Shown here: piece after piece, positions 23,091-32,980 of the stretch
Position numbering within the stretch: position 1 is the stretch's first letter
How the letters are laid out: each line of letters starts with the position of its first letter
Notes under the pieces: model-generated
The model's input: the letters and a program-made list of their open reading frames with translations, nothing else
Told to the model about the DNA's origin: nothing
Databases searched by the model: none
DNA from: Dacryopinax spathularia
Lineage: Eukaryota > Basidiomycota > Dacrymycetes > Dacrymycetales > Dacrymycetaceae
Length of the DNA stretch: 64,000 bases
Reading direction: 5' to 3'
Assembly (NCBI GenBank): GCA_037974965.1
Contig: JBBPFI010000001.1
Coordinates: 1,550,001 to 1,614,000 of the forward strand
Program-made: the position numbers and the translations under genes

Positions 23091-25523
23091 ATGTCTACAA
23101 CTAATGGCACGGCATCTGTGATCCAAGAGTTCTTCAACAGCCCTCAGGAGTGAGCCAGAAAGGTTAGGGCATGTGCGTCAGTTTTCTAATAATACTCTCC
23201 AGCCGTGTCGTCTCAGCCTTCTTCCTTGGCGCCGTGCTGGTGTGCTCCACGTTCCTGTTTGTCCGGGCAATCATCCACAATCTCCTTGGCTACCGGCTCC
23301 GCCGCAACGCGAGGGCAGAACAAGGAGAGTCGCTAGCTGATCGCTTGTCACGACTGGAGGCGAATGAAGAACTGCCGGCTGACGCCCTTCGGGATGCCTT
23401 GGCGCGAGCACTCGGGGGCAGAGCGGGAGTCGCGTATGACGAGCAAGCATACAACGTGAGAGTGGTGCTGGTCATCAGCTTCTTGGGGTTGGCAAGCATA
23501 TCCCAGCTCGTGCAGCTTGTCGATTTCCCGTCTGGGATGGATACTGCTTGTGGTGCGTTCCCTCTTTTCTACCAACGCTTGACAGCATCTAATGAACGGT
23601 GGCAGCCTTCTTCACGGCTTTCGGCGATATATGCGTGGAGGCAGCGTACGTTAGCGCTTTGTACGAGATCTCAGTGGAGCTGTCGGCTCTTGGAGTTGCG
23701 CGCAAAGAGGTCATTCCTTTCCGACTTCTCATTTTGGCTCCCCTCAGTAAGTCCATCGTACACAACGTGGAACGCCGAGGCTGACAGCTGGCAAAGTCAT
23801 ATGTATCGCATCGCAAGGCGTCGCAACCGGAATCGTGGCGCCCCTGCCTGCGCCTTTCTCCCATGTATCACTATGCACACGTCAGCGGTACGCACAATAT
23901 GTCACGATGTAGAAAGAATCCGGCTAATGTTTCTATAGCTTCGTTCCTCTGGCAGCTGCGATCGTAGCGCTGAACTTCATCTTCGACATCTATGCGTTCA
24001 TCCGACTGTACTGGACTCTCGTACCAGCCTTTCTACTCCTCCGACACCGGATGGAAGCTATGCTCGACGCCCGCTTCTGCTGGGTACTCAGCCTAATCCT
24101 CTTCGAGCTGCTCATCTGCGTCCCAAACCTGATAATGACGAACATGTCGGCCCAAAACATCCCTTTGTCTCTGGGAGCGATCTGCGTCCTGATCGCATTC
24201 ACCTTCCGACCTGCGCCGGAGGCACCTCCTTCGACGGCATCTATCCCTGGCTCGGACGCGCCTACGGGCCGCTCGACAGGGAGGAATATCGAGACTGCAT
24301 CTACGGGCTCCAAGTACCCGATCGAAGACTACGGCCGAGAAGGGTACGAGGAATACAAGCGCCGATGGAGCACAAATGGTTCGAAGTCCGCACCCGTGCC
24401 AAAACGGTCTAGTATGCGCCAGCCGGGAGGTCGAGAGAGGCGTACATCACGAGTGTCCATGCAAGCACCCGGCGAAGAGCCTCCAGTCCCGGTCCTGCCG
24501 GTGCAAGATGTCCGCACTGCTCCTCTGGGGTCATTCACCATGCCCTCCGTTGCCGAGTCCTCTTCCGAGCCTCCGCTGCCTCTAGTCAGAGCAAGCATGC
24601 CCGAACGCCCCGTAAACCCTCTCTCGCCCGAGACGGCAGACCGAATCCGAAAGAAGCGCTATCGCGGCACGCCTGTCATGTTTCCCCGCGGCTCGACAGA
24701 GATACAGGAGGCGATCAACGCGCAAGCCGGGCCTTCTGTGCCTCGCCCTCTCATTCTGCCAACGATGAGGGAGAAGAGGCTCAGCTCCTCAGGGTCATCC
24801 AGGCGCGTTTCGCCCAAGGGATCGCCAAAAGAGCGTAGGAAGCCGACGTTGATGCTGTACATCCCTCCTGGAAGCTCGGCGGGGGAAACGAGACCGCCGC
24901 TCCCGCGGCAGAATACGAACCCTTCGTCCATCCTAGCGGTGGACGACAACCACCGGCGTACGCCGGAGGCTGACACGCCCGTCCCGGATACAGCGTATGA
25001 GCAAGACATCGTCGCCCATCGCCCGAGCACACCCTCATCCGCTCAACACAGCTCGCGTAGCACGTCTTCCTCTCTCAAATCAGTCAAGCGTCGGCACAGA
25101 CGGTCATCGACGGCGCTGGCGATCGTGACTCGCACAAGCAGCGGGGCAACGCAGAAACGCATTTCCATCGGGAAGGAAGGCGACGTAACAATCGAGATTC
25201 GTCAACCCTCTCGTCGTCCGCATGCGCAGCCCACACCACGGACAACCAGTCTAAGGCACAGCCAAGATCATCAACCCCAACCCCAAGCTCAGGCTCAATC
25301 CCAAAATCAAGACCTCCAGGTCCAGCCGGCCACACCGACCCCGCTAAGGGAGGCGATCACTTCCCCTAAACCGAGGGGCCCGAGGCAGCCTCCCCCCGGA
25401 TCAGCTAGGCTAGCGCCTAGGGAATATCCGGTCGGCAGCGGGGGCAGCAGCAGCAGGCGGAGCCCGATGTTGTTAGGCCAGCTGTCGTTCGAGCGTAGGC
25501 CGCCGGAGGGGAACTGGATCTGA
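23091..25523 (+). CDS. Seven-helix membrane protein with long cytoplasmic-type tail (orphan, GPCR-like layout)
   Basis: Exon 1 starts MSTTNGTASVIQEFF and is spliced (GTGAGC...AG) to the first helix. Seven hydrophobic segments can be counted: VVSAFFLGAVLVCSTFLFV, VRVVLVISFLGLASISQLV, an AFFTAFGDICVEAAYVSAL segment, a LLILAPLIICIASQG segment, FVPLAAAIVALNFIFDIYAF, FCWVLSLILFELLICV and LSLGAICVLIAFTF. A Ser/Pro/Arg-rich tail of about 430 aa follows, with a Gln/Pro-rich patch near the end. Short N-terminus, seven helices and a long phospho-site-rich tail is the layout of a G-protein-coupled receptor, but I see no family signature. At least four introns; the splices checked keep the frame open. 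No function is assigned. Confidence 0.75.
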
Positions 25524-25895
25524 TCTCGCTCGTTTGCTTTGCTCATAGATGCCCAGATGGGTGATGTATGTCTAGTGTAGATCCGGGAATCAGGAGCTTC
25601 GTTCTGTGTATGAACAACAAACAGGCGGGACCCGGGGTTGTCCAGGCCGTGCAGGCCCGAAGAGCCGAAACATGCTATGTTGAAGATCTGACAAGATAGG
25701 AAACAACCGTAGCCCGTAAGAAACAATGACGCGACAAACCACCAGCCAAACTACGACCAGCAACGCTCGCTTGAAAGCACCATCACTAGGCCATACGGCG
25801 CGGACACGTTCGCTTCCTCGGCCCATCGGCCCAAACCGGAACGTAGCATTCCGATCCCTGACGCGACCGGGCCCCTCACCGGCTCCGCCAGAAGG
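25524..25895. other. Intergenic between the membrane-protein gene and the foldback element
   Basis: Probably the 3' UTR of the upstream gene plus spacer. No gene or repeat is seen. Confidence 0.4.
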
Positions 25896-26043
25896 GACAG
25901 GATAGGGGCGAGAATGGCCAACGGCCAGCGTTTGGCCGACAGAACCTTTTTTTGGCCGACGGAAGCATCTTCTGGCCGATGGAGGCAAACAAGCATTGTG
26001 GCTAAGCACGGAGGTATTATAAGGAAAGTGGAAGTACAATTGC

Positions 26044-26323
26044 TTCCGAAATGAAAGTACCGCAGATACCGCAGATACCGCAGATACCGGAGATACCGGA
26101 GATACCGCACCTACCGCAGATATCCAATGTCAGATAGTATTATATATCTTGTTATACTCACACACTATTCTTCATCCAAAAATGTTCGGAACCAACTTCT
26201 GTTGTTTACTTGCACAAACACTATTGGATATATAGTAGTTATTGGAACTGAGATAACTGCGGTAGGTGCAGTATCTCCGGTATCTCCGGTATCTGCGGTA
26301 TCTGCGGTACTTTCATTTCGGAA
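26044..26323. repeat. Inverted 9-bp minisatellite arms (GATACCGCA / GCGGTATCT)
   Basis: The left arm (about 26044-26120) runs TTCCGAAATGAAAGTACC, then GCAGATACC and GGAGATACC units, then GCACCTACCGCAG. The right arm (about 26259-26323) is its near-exact reverse complement with one unit fewer. The arms are about 140 bp apart, so single strands could form a long hairpin. A third block of the same unit lies at 26466-26510. Confidence 0.85.
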
Positions 26324-26334
26324 TTGTTTACGAT

Positions 26335-26408
26335 TCAGTTAGGGTTAGGGGCGAGCGAAGCGAGCGGTAGGGGTTAGGGTTAGGGTTAGGGTGAAGTGTT
26401 AGGGTTAG
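26335..26408 (+). repeat. Interstitial telomere-like TTAGGG repeats
   Basis: GTTAGGG units, including a perfect run of four from about 26369, interrupted by GCGAGCGAAGCGAGCG and by short degenerate spacers. Genes continue on both sides, so this is not a chromosome end in this assembly. It lies inside the foldback element. Confidence 0.85.
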
Positions 26409-26465
26409 TTAATATATTATCTTCTGCTTAGAAGCTTTGGTTCATCTTACAAAAGGTTGGGTGAT

Positions 26466-26510
26466 ATATGCGGTATCTGCGGTATCTGCAGTATCTGCGG
26501 TATCTGCTAC
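26466..26510 (+). repeat. Third GCGGTATCT minisatellite block
   Basis: Five units of GCGGTATCT, one with GCAGTATCT, in the same orientation as the right arm of the inverted pair upstream. Confidence 0.8.
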
Positions 26511-26914
26511 TTTGGGAGGGATCTGCGCTAGGGAAGGCGGAAGCAAAGCGGAAGTTATCTTAATCATTGATGGAAGGTAATCTACATTGCTTCCATCATT
26601 TACCTCCGTCGGCCAAAACGGAACTATATTCTGGCCGTTCTCGCCCCTATCCTGACGGTTCCCGGCTCCGCAACGCCGGCCGAAGCGCCAAAGGGCAACG
26701 AACATCATTCCATCCGAATTGGTCGATGACTTTTTTTTCGGGCGGGCGTATGTAACACGTAGAAAAGTCCCTCCTCATCCTCCCCCAAGCGGCGCCACTA
26801 CTTACCCCGGCTTTGCTCTCTTCTCCCTCTCTCACCCTCTCTCTTCTGTCTGTATACCTCACCCACACTTTGTGTATCTCTACGACCACTACCTTCCACC
26901 TTCGAGAAGACAAG

Positions 26915-27392
26915 ATGAACGCCGGCCTTCGGACAGCTCTCTCTGCCTCTCGCGCAGCCCGCACTTTCCCTTCCTCCACGTCAGCAGTCGTTGGGCGTCG
27001 CTTTGCCCACTCCCCCGCAGGAGGGAAGAAGACGCTCTTCCAGACCTGGTTCGCTGTTGAGGTGCGTCCGTTCCCGCCTTCCCATCCAAACAAAATTAGG
27101 ACATTTGCTGATTGGGATATTGTTCGTGTGTAGGCTATCCCCATCTATGTCATCATCGGCGGTGCTGTCGGAGGAGCTGCTTGGTATCTGTCTCGTCTTG
27201 CGCGCGGGCCTGATGGTGCGTCTCTCTCGTACTTCCTCCTCAGGAGTTGCGGATAGCTGACGGGTTGGGATAGTCATCTGGGACAGGCATAACAACCCTC
27301 GCCCTTGGGAGCACGTGACGCAGGACACGAACACGAAGATGTTTGCTGTTAATGGCAAGTTCGACAAGAGCTGGGTTAGGGATCGTCTGTAG
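26915..27392 (+). CDS. NDUFA4/MLRQ (B12D)-like small mitochondrial inner-membrane protein
   Basis: Three exons (26915-27061, 27135-27215, 27274-27392) encode about 115 aa. The N-terminus (MNAGLRTALSASRAARTF...VVGRRFAHSP) looks like a mitochondrial presequence with an Arg-2 type cleavage region. A single membrane segment follows (AIPIYVIIGGAVGGAAWYL), then RLARGPDVIWDRHNNPRPWE and a C-terminal NGKFDKSW. The GPDVIWDR...NPRPWE pattern matches the NADH dehydrogenase MLRQ/NDUFA4 family, which is linked to complex I or cytochrome c oxidase. A reverse CCAAT box (ATTGG, 26718-26722) lies about 195 bp upstream, as often seen for respiratory genes. Complex assignment is uncertain. Confidence 0.8.
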
Positions 27393-27630
27393 ACGCCTTT
27401 CTCTCGGATTGGCAGCTCAGGCTGGTGGCCCTGGGTGGGGTGGATGAGGCAGCGTCTCTTGAGAGCTTGAGTTGATCGGCGGAGGTGCACAATAGATTCT
27501 AGAGCTTGCCAAGGACTTGTTGGTCTGAGAGCCGCTAGATCTTGTTTAGACCGATCGGTACATACTTACATATATATTCATTTCCCCGCCTAATATCGCT
27601 GCCCCCCGTCCCGCGGCACCTCTCAAACAC

Positions 27631-28652
27631 CTAAAGCTCCTCACCTCTCTGCCTCTCCCTTTCCTTCTCCACATCCGTCGGCAACGCGTTCCCCTGCGCA
27701 TCACACCCCACCGGCACAGGCGCATCCTCCGGAATCGGATCATGCAACACCTTCCCGACCAAAAAATACTTCTCAGAGTTCAAGAAAAACTGTTTCCAGT
27801 GCTCGATCGCTGCTAGTTCTTGCTGGGATAGGCCGCGTAAATCGTGCGTGCGGTGGAGCTTGAAGCACCCTGTGCTGAAGGCTCGGGCGCCGTCGATGCC
27901 TGCGAAGTTGGAGTAGGAGCCGCCGGGGCCGTATATGCGGCGGGAGGCTGAGACGTCGAATACTAGGCCGTCCAACTAGGGCGCACATCAGCTTCATGGG
28001 TCCCTCTGGTTACGAGAGCAGAGAGGGGGCAGGAAGAGGAAGGAGAGGCACGCACCCCAAGGTAGATAGGCAAATCCGGATCACTCCCATCATACCTCGC
28101 CAGCTCCTGCTCCGTAAACACCCTCTCCCGGTGGGGCAAATAAGTCCTCAACTTGACCCACTTGCCATCATACCCCCAGAACACCGAGCCCGTCACGAAC
28201 CTCCCAGCAACGCCTACGAACAGGAGGAGGAGGACGAGCAGTTTGAGCAGGGCGAAGAGGGTGGAGGGCTCGGGTTCGTCCTGATCTTCGGCGGAGAGAG
28301 GTTCGCCAGCGGCGAGTTTCGCTTCGCGTCGTTTTTTGCGCTCGAGCGCAGCGGCTTCTTTTTTCTCTTGTTCGGCTTTCCAGCGTCCATAACTGCGCAT
28401 ACATCAGCATCCTCTCGCGTACTTCCCCGTACACAACCGGCCACAAGGGTTAGCGACGAGGCAGAGAGAACAGAGGACGTACGCCAAGAACGGTTGGTTG
28501 GCCTTCTTGTTGCTCACCAGCCTCCCATGCGCATCCCGGACTTTGGGTATGTCTTTCTCGCCCGGTGCTGTACCCGGCACAGAAGTGGGCGTAGGCGTAG
28601 CTTTGGCAAACGCGCCATCGTATTCCTTTGGAGGTGGGGGAACGCCGCTCAT
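27631..28652 (-). CDS. Membrane-associated cytochrome b5-like heme-binding protein (MAPR family)
   Basis: It starts MSGVPPPPKEYDGAF at 28652 with a polar N-terminus. A charged helix follows (KKEAAALERKKRREAKLAAG), then one membrane segment (LLKLLVLLLLFVGVAGRFV), then a cytochrome b5-like fold: FTEQELARYDGSDPDLPIYL, GLVFDVSASRRIYGPGGSY and NFAGIDGARAFSTGCF. The YGPGGSY...FAG...A motif is the hallmark of membrane-associated progesterone receptor (MAPR) proteins such as Dap1, which bind heme and support P450 enzymes. This version is longer than Dap1, with an N-terminal charged region and a C-terminal extension ending in EREREQR-like repeats of Glu and Arg. At least three introns; stop at 27631. 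Confidence 0.85.
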
Positions 28653-29012
28653 GCCTTCCTGCTCGTCCGCCTGAGTCTTGACCTAATGTCGGTGGGAGTA
28701 AGGTGGTGGGTTACGAGTATGGTACAAGCAAGTTTGAAGTGGGTGGGTGGGACACGTCGATATTGCAGGGTTATCGTATCAGTACGCAGCAGAAGGCGAT
28801 GCCAACTCTCAATCGATGGGAGCTGTGGCGAAGGAACGCCCCGCATGGGTCGCGCGCGTGATCGAAGATCGGTGACCGGAAGCGACAGATCGGGCGACAC
28901 ATCTCCGGTGAAGGGAACCCCGCACTCTCCAGGCTCCTCTCCTCTGTCTAGTTCTAGTACGCAGCGCTCGACTTGTCGGTATAGGCTATCTTGCACAGGA
29001 GAAAGCGAGGAA
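28653..29012. promoter_or_regulatory. Divergent intergenic region
   Basis: Shared 360-bp upstream region between the heme-binding protein gene (minus) and the isochorismatase-family gene (plus). No gene or clear site is seen. Confidence 0.4.
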
Positions 29013-30082
29013 ATGGCGGCAATCGGGAAGATCGCGGCTCAGCGTACCGCGTTCCTGTTATGTGACCTCCAGACAGCGTTCCGTGAGCATCCTCTTCTCC
29101 TCGATCTGGGGAGGAGCTGCTGAATGCATGCATGATGGACCAGGCACGGCCATCTGGAACTTTGACGACGTCGAAGCGACAGCTAGCAAGATGATTCGTG
29201 CTGCCCAGGTCCGTTCCCTTCCTCCCTCCGCCCTCTTCCCCTCTTCCCCACTCCATCTTCCACGCAGCTCATCCGAAAGGCAGATATTCGACATCCCCCT
29301 CCTCATAACCGAGCAAAACCCAAAAGCGCTTGGCTCTACCGTCACCTCTCTGCCGCTCGACATGTTGAAAGAGAAACAGCTCGTATACGGACCGTGGCCG
29401 AAGAAGAAGTTCTCGATGCTTATTCCTGAGGTTGAGGGGGTGTTGAAGGAGAAGGGCGTGCAGGATGTGGTGTTGTTTGGGATTGAGGTGCGCTCTCTCG
29501 TCAGATTGGGTTATCTGGCTGTGCTGACAGGAAAGTAGAGTCATATATGCGTGCTACAGACTACGCTGGACCTTCTGCGGGAGTCGTATAACGTCCACGT
29601 CCTCGCGGACGGTATATCCTCATGCAACAAAGGCGAGCGCAGTCCCGCCATTTCCGTGCGTCCTTCTCCTCTTCCTTCCATCGGGACTCAGCTGATCAGG
29701 TCACTCGGATTACTTGCTACCTTTTCGTTGGTGCTACGAGCAGACCATGCGCCAGGCCGGAGCGAGGATCACGACGAGCGAGAGCGTGCTATACCAGCTT
29801 ATGGGTCAGTCTCCGTTCGTCTTCCCTCGAAGACCAGGCTGAGCGCTTGCTTCATCGCCTCTCTTCCATCCCGCAAATCTTCGACTGGACTCGTTCGCTC
29901 TCTGCGCGCTTGTATTCCATCGAATTGTTCGCCCTACCTGTCCTCCGTCGTCTGGCCCGCATGTATGCGCTGGAACGATAGAGGACGCGAGTGATCCGAG
30001 GTTCAAGCAGTTCGTCACGCTCGTCAAGGAGGAGAAGGAGCGGACGCACGTCACGACCACCAACTTGCTGGCCGGGCTCTAA
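29013..30082 (+). CDS. Isochorismatase-family cysteine hydrolase (ISOC1/2-like)
   Basis: It starts [23 protein letters not shown], where the Asp of CDLQ is the first catalytic residue of the family. [17 protein letters not shown] is the strand-loop typical of ISOC1/ISOC2-type members. The nucleophile Cys is in [11 protein letters not shown]; the intron just before it (GTGCGC...AG) must be removed to see it. Later [18 protein letters not shown] and [13 protein letters not shown] complete the fold. At least five introns; stop TAA at 30080-30082. Close relatives act on unknown substrates. Its stop faces the stop of a hydantoin-racemase-like gene 156 bp away. Confidence 0.85.
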
Positions 30083-30238
30083 CCCAGCGCGCTACGCTAA
30101 GGGCGACGAACGGAGACTGTAGGCGAGGAACAGATAAACAATGTACAACCAAGGAATCCAATGTCATTAACTATCCCGCCCTCTAACCCTGCTCATGCCT
30201 CAGTGTTCCAACGCTTCCCATCCGGCGTCGTACGCAGA

Positions 30239-30910
30239 TCAACCCGCCTGACACCTGACCAACCCCACAAGCTCCCACAGCCCACTCGTAACATCCACCA
30301 CCCTCACCCCCTCCCCGACAGCATCCTTGACCGTCTCCCCCAAGCCAACCATCCCCGCGCAGCCCAGGGCGATCGCCCCCGCTCCCCTATCCACCAGCTC
30401 CCTCGCCGCCTGCCCCATCCGCCTATTAACCTCTTCCCGAGGAGCGTCGTGCAACTCCAACACGCCCAACCCCGTACTTCTCACCCCAACAAATCTCTCA
30501 CTCTCCCCACCTAGGAAATCCCGCACTGCTTGAGTGAGCAAGGGCTCCCATGCAGGACCAGTAGTGACGATCCCCCACCTCTCGGCCAACAACAGACAGT
30601 GCGTGACAGAGCTCTCGAATATCCCCACCACTGGCTTGCTCGTCCTGTTCTTGAGGGCAGGCACGAGCGGGTGGGCACTATAGCACGCCACGAGGAAACC
30701 GTCATATTCCCCCAAGAGCGGTTCGAGCGCGGGCAGGCAGGCGGAGGTGGAGAGCTGCGAGGTGGGGAGGTCGTCGATCGATGGTGGGGCTGGTGGGGGG
30801 CCGGTGAAGTATGTGAGGTGGGTGTGAGGGGGCGTGAGGGGGGCGAATGAGGTTTCGAGGGACGTGGTGATCGAGGGGGAGGAGTTGGGGTTGATTATGA
30901 GGAGTCTCAT
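30239..30910 (-). CDS. DCG1: Asp/Glu/hydantoin racemase family protein (Dcg1-like)
   Basis: Single exon, about 223 aa. The start MRLLIINPNSSPSITTSL is the family N-terminus; an ATG three codons upstream is also possible. The first catalytic Cys is in DGFLVACYSAHPLVPAL and the second in GAIALGCAGM, the paired cysteines of the Asp/Glu racemase fold. PVVGIFESSVTHCLLLAERW is also typical. Hydantoin racemases invert 5-substituted hydantoins; Dcg1 of yeast sits among allantoin catabolism genes but its reaction is unproven. The family call is firm, the symbol tentative. Confidence 0.85.
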   Translation of the reverse strand: MRLLIINPNSSPSITTSLETSFAPLTPPHTHLTYFTGPPPAPPSIDDLPTSQLSTSACLPALEPLLGEYDGFLVACYSAHPLVPALKNRTSKPVVGIFESSVTHCLLLAERWGIVTTGPAWEPLLTQAVRDFLGGESERFVGVRSTGLGVLELHDAPREEVNRRMGQAARELVDRGAGAIALGCAGMVGLGETVKDAVGEGVRVVDVTSGLWELVGLVRCQAG

Positions 30911-31182
30911 TTCTTTCATCCTGCCTAGCAACCTATATTTGGAAAGTGTCAGTATGCAAAGAGGACATAGGAGCTTGTGAGGTGCTTGCTTTCAGGCCTG
31001 GTGGGGTGAAGTACGCGGTCCACGGACGGAGACGTGGAGAGAGCGGTCAGAACCCGCCCATCAATCCCGGTCGTTCTCCTGTCCCCAACCTCATCGGGTC
31101 TGTCAACCGATGGCTCCCCACCTCCCCCAAGTAACGCTCCTCGCTACCGTCCTGCTGGATACAGGCTAAGAGAAGAGCGACC
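30911..31182. promoter_or_regulatory. Divergent promoter, Dcg1-like and SDR genes
   Basis: Shared 272-bp region between two divergent genes. No specific site was recognised. Confidence 0.35.
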
Positions 31183-32131
31183 ATGTCTAACCAAATACCG
31201 CAGGTTATCATCACCGGTGCTTCTAAGTGCGTTCTGCTCCTGTAGACTGACGAAGGACGCGACTGACAGTGCTTATCGCGGCGTCTGCAGGGGGATTGGG
31301 TTGGCGACGGCCCAGGTGCTGCTGGAAGAGTATGACGCTAAGGTGGTCACTGTCTCACGGAGTATGACCCCCGAGCTGGAGGCTCTGAAGGCGAAGTATG
31401 GGGACAAGCTGACCACTATCCTCGGGGACATGTGCGTATTCACTCCAGGAGAGAGGAGAGATCTAGTGTTAAGAGAAAAGGCAGCTCCGACCCTCAAGTC
31501 TCGCTCCAAGCGCTCAAGGTCATGCCCTCCCCCACCGCCCTCGTTCTGAACGCCGCCATCTGCCTCTTCGGCCGCGTAGAAAAATACAACGCCGACGACT
31601 GGCGCAAGACGTTCGAGCTGAACGTCTTCTCCCTATTCAACACGCTCGTCCCTGCTCTCCCCGCGCTGAGGGAGAATAAGGGCAAAGTGGTGTTTGTGAG
31701 CTCGGGGAGCGCGGTGGGGAAGACGGCGGGGATGGCGAGCTATAATGCGAGCAAGGCGGCTATGAATGCGATTTGTAGGACGTTTGCGAATGAGGAGCCG
31801 GACGTGGCGAGCTTTGCGGTTCATCCTGGGATGGTCGAGACGGAGGTACGTGTCGCTCGCTCTCTTTCTCTTATTTCCTCCTCCCTTGCTATGCTTTGCA
31901 ATGCTGACCCGCGCAAAACAGATGCAGAAGAACTTCCTTAAAGCCGCCCCAGCCCACCTGAACCCGAAAGAAGCAGAGTTCGTAGCGGACGTACATGCCT
32001 CTGGCAAGCTCGTCAAGCCGGAGGACTCGGGCTACGTACTTGCCTCTCTGGCGGTGAAGGGCTCTACGGAGCTGAGTGGGCAGTTCTTTTCCTGGAACAG
32101 TCCAGAGGCGGAGCCGTATATGAAGAAGTAG
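31183..32131 (+). CDS. Short-chain dehydrogenase/reductase (YIR035C/sepiapterin-reductase-like)
   Basis: A classical SDR of about 250 aa. The start MSNQIPQVIITGASKGIG gives the TGxxxGxG cofactor loop, with an intron splitting the Lys codon of GASKGIG. A NAA motif in ALVLNAAICLFG replaces NNAG. The active site shows Ser in VVFVSSGSAVG and Tyr-x-x-x-Lys in SYNASKAAMNA. The C-terminus (HPGMVETEMQ, GSTELSGQFFSW) resembles fungal SDRs of the YIR035C/IRC24 group. Three introns are visible, the last before MQKNFLK. NADP(H) preference is likely, as VSRS follows strand 2. The substrate is unknown. Confidence 0.88.
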
Positions 32132-32293
32132 ATTGTTGTTGTAGAATAGAGTATTACTGCAATATGAAGGTACCGACGGATTAGATGACTGTGCTTTGCC
32201 GGTCTGGCGGATGACGATGATGACCAAAGAAAACAAGCGCCCATCGACGCGTCCCCTGCATTCCTCAACATCCTCACGCTTTCGCATACGACC

Positions 32294-32847
32294 ATGACAA
32301 CCCCAATCCCCCTCTCAGGCCCGCTAATACCCCCCAAATCCTTCGCTAGAGAGATAGATGGCACTCATACAGAACTGCATATCCAGACGTATGCCGACCG
32401 GGTGCTGGTCCTTATTACGCAGCTGAACAAAGTGGGGTGCTTGGTACGTCTCGCCTCCGCTCCCTTTCCTCTTCTGTATGGCCTGAGAGGAAGGCTGATT
32501 ATGAGGCGCAGATCCAAGCGACCATCCCGCCTACCGCTCCGCTCCTCCCTCCTTTACCTGGCCGATTGACAGAACCGTCCTTAGCGACCGTCCTCACACC
32601 TTTATTCGGCGCCGCCCCCTCCGAACACCTCCACGACCTCTACTCCCTCTACGCCAACCAAGTCGCCGCCATCATATGGACTGCCGAAGGCCTAGCCGGA
32701 TCCAGGAGACCAGTGGTCGTTGGAGTTGCATTAGCGCGGGGAAAGGAGGCCGAAAGTGAAGGTGAAGGGCAGGGCGTGACGGAGAGAGAGAGGAGCACGT
32801 TTGAGGGTGTTATGAACATGGTTGTGGAATGTTATTCTGGGAGATGA
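32294..32847 (+). CDS. Proteasome assembly chaperone 3-like protein (PAC3/Irc25)
   Basis: Two exons joined at TGCTTG|ATCCAAGCG encode about 155 aa. The start MTTPIPLSGPLIPPKSFARE is followed by GTHTELHIQTYADRVLVLITQLNKVGCLI, a beta-sheet start typical of PAC3/PSMG3. The end has LYANQVAAIIWTAEGLAGSRRPVVVGVAL and ERERSTFEGVMNMVVECYSG, also as in that family. PAC3 with PAC4 guides assembly of the proteasome alpha ring in the cytosol. A disordered Glu/Gly-rich insert (about KEAESEGEGQG) separates the last strands. Confidence 0.75.
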
Positions 32848-32980
32848 TATGCTACTAGCGATACAGGACGTGTGGTGCGAGACGCAGTGATAAGGATAGG
32901 GATAAGGATATGCGTGATGGACTGTTCTTGTCCGAGAGTAGAGAGGAAAAAAATGTATGTAGGATGTATCCAATGGATGT

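Larger units (their letters stand above)
25899..26653. mobile_element. Foldback / MITE-like non-autonomous element with minisatellite and telomere-like repeats
   Basis: The ends are inverted repeats: AGGATAGGGGCGAGAATGGCC on the left matches the reverse complement of the right end with one change in 21 bases. A trinucleotide GAC flanks both ends (25896-25898, 26654-26656) and could be a target duplication. TTTTGGCCGAC-like motifs recur inside both ends. The interior holds inverted 9-bp minisatellite blocks and TTAGGG repeats, is AT-rich compared with its surroundings, and encodes nothing recognisable. This fits a non-autonomous DNA element, but the superfamily is undetermined and the 3-bp duplication could be chance. 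Confidence 0.6.

Noticed and set aside
26335-26408. TTAGGG repeats as a chromosome end
   Set aside because: Ordinary genes continue without change on both sides; the repeats are interrupted and lie within an element with inverted ends.
25899-26653. Assigning the foldback element to a named superfamily
   Set aside because: The ends and a 3-bp GAC duplication are not diagnostic, and no transposase is encoded; left unassigned.
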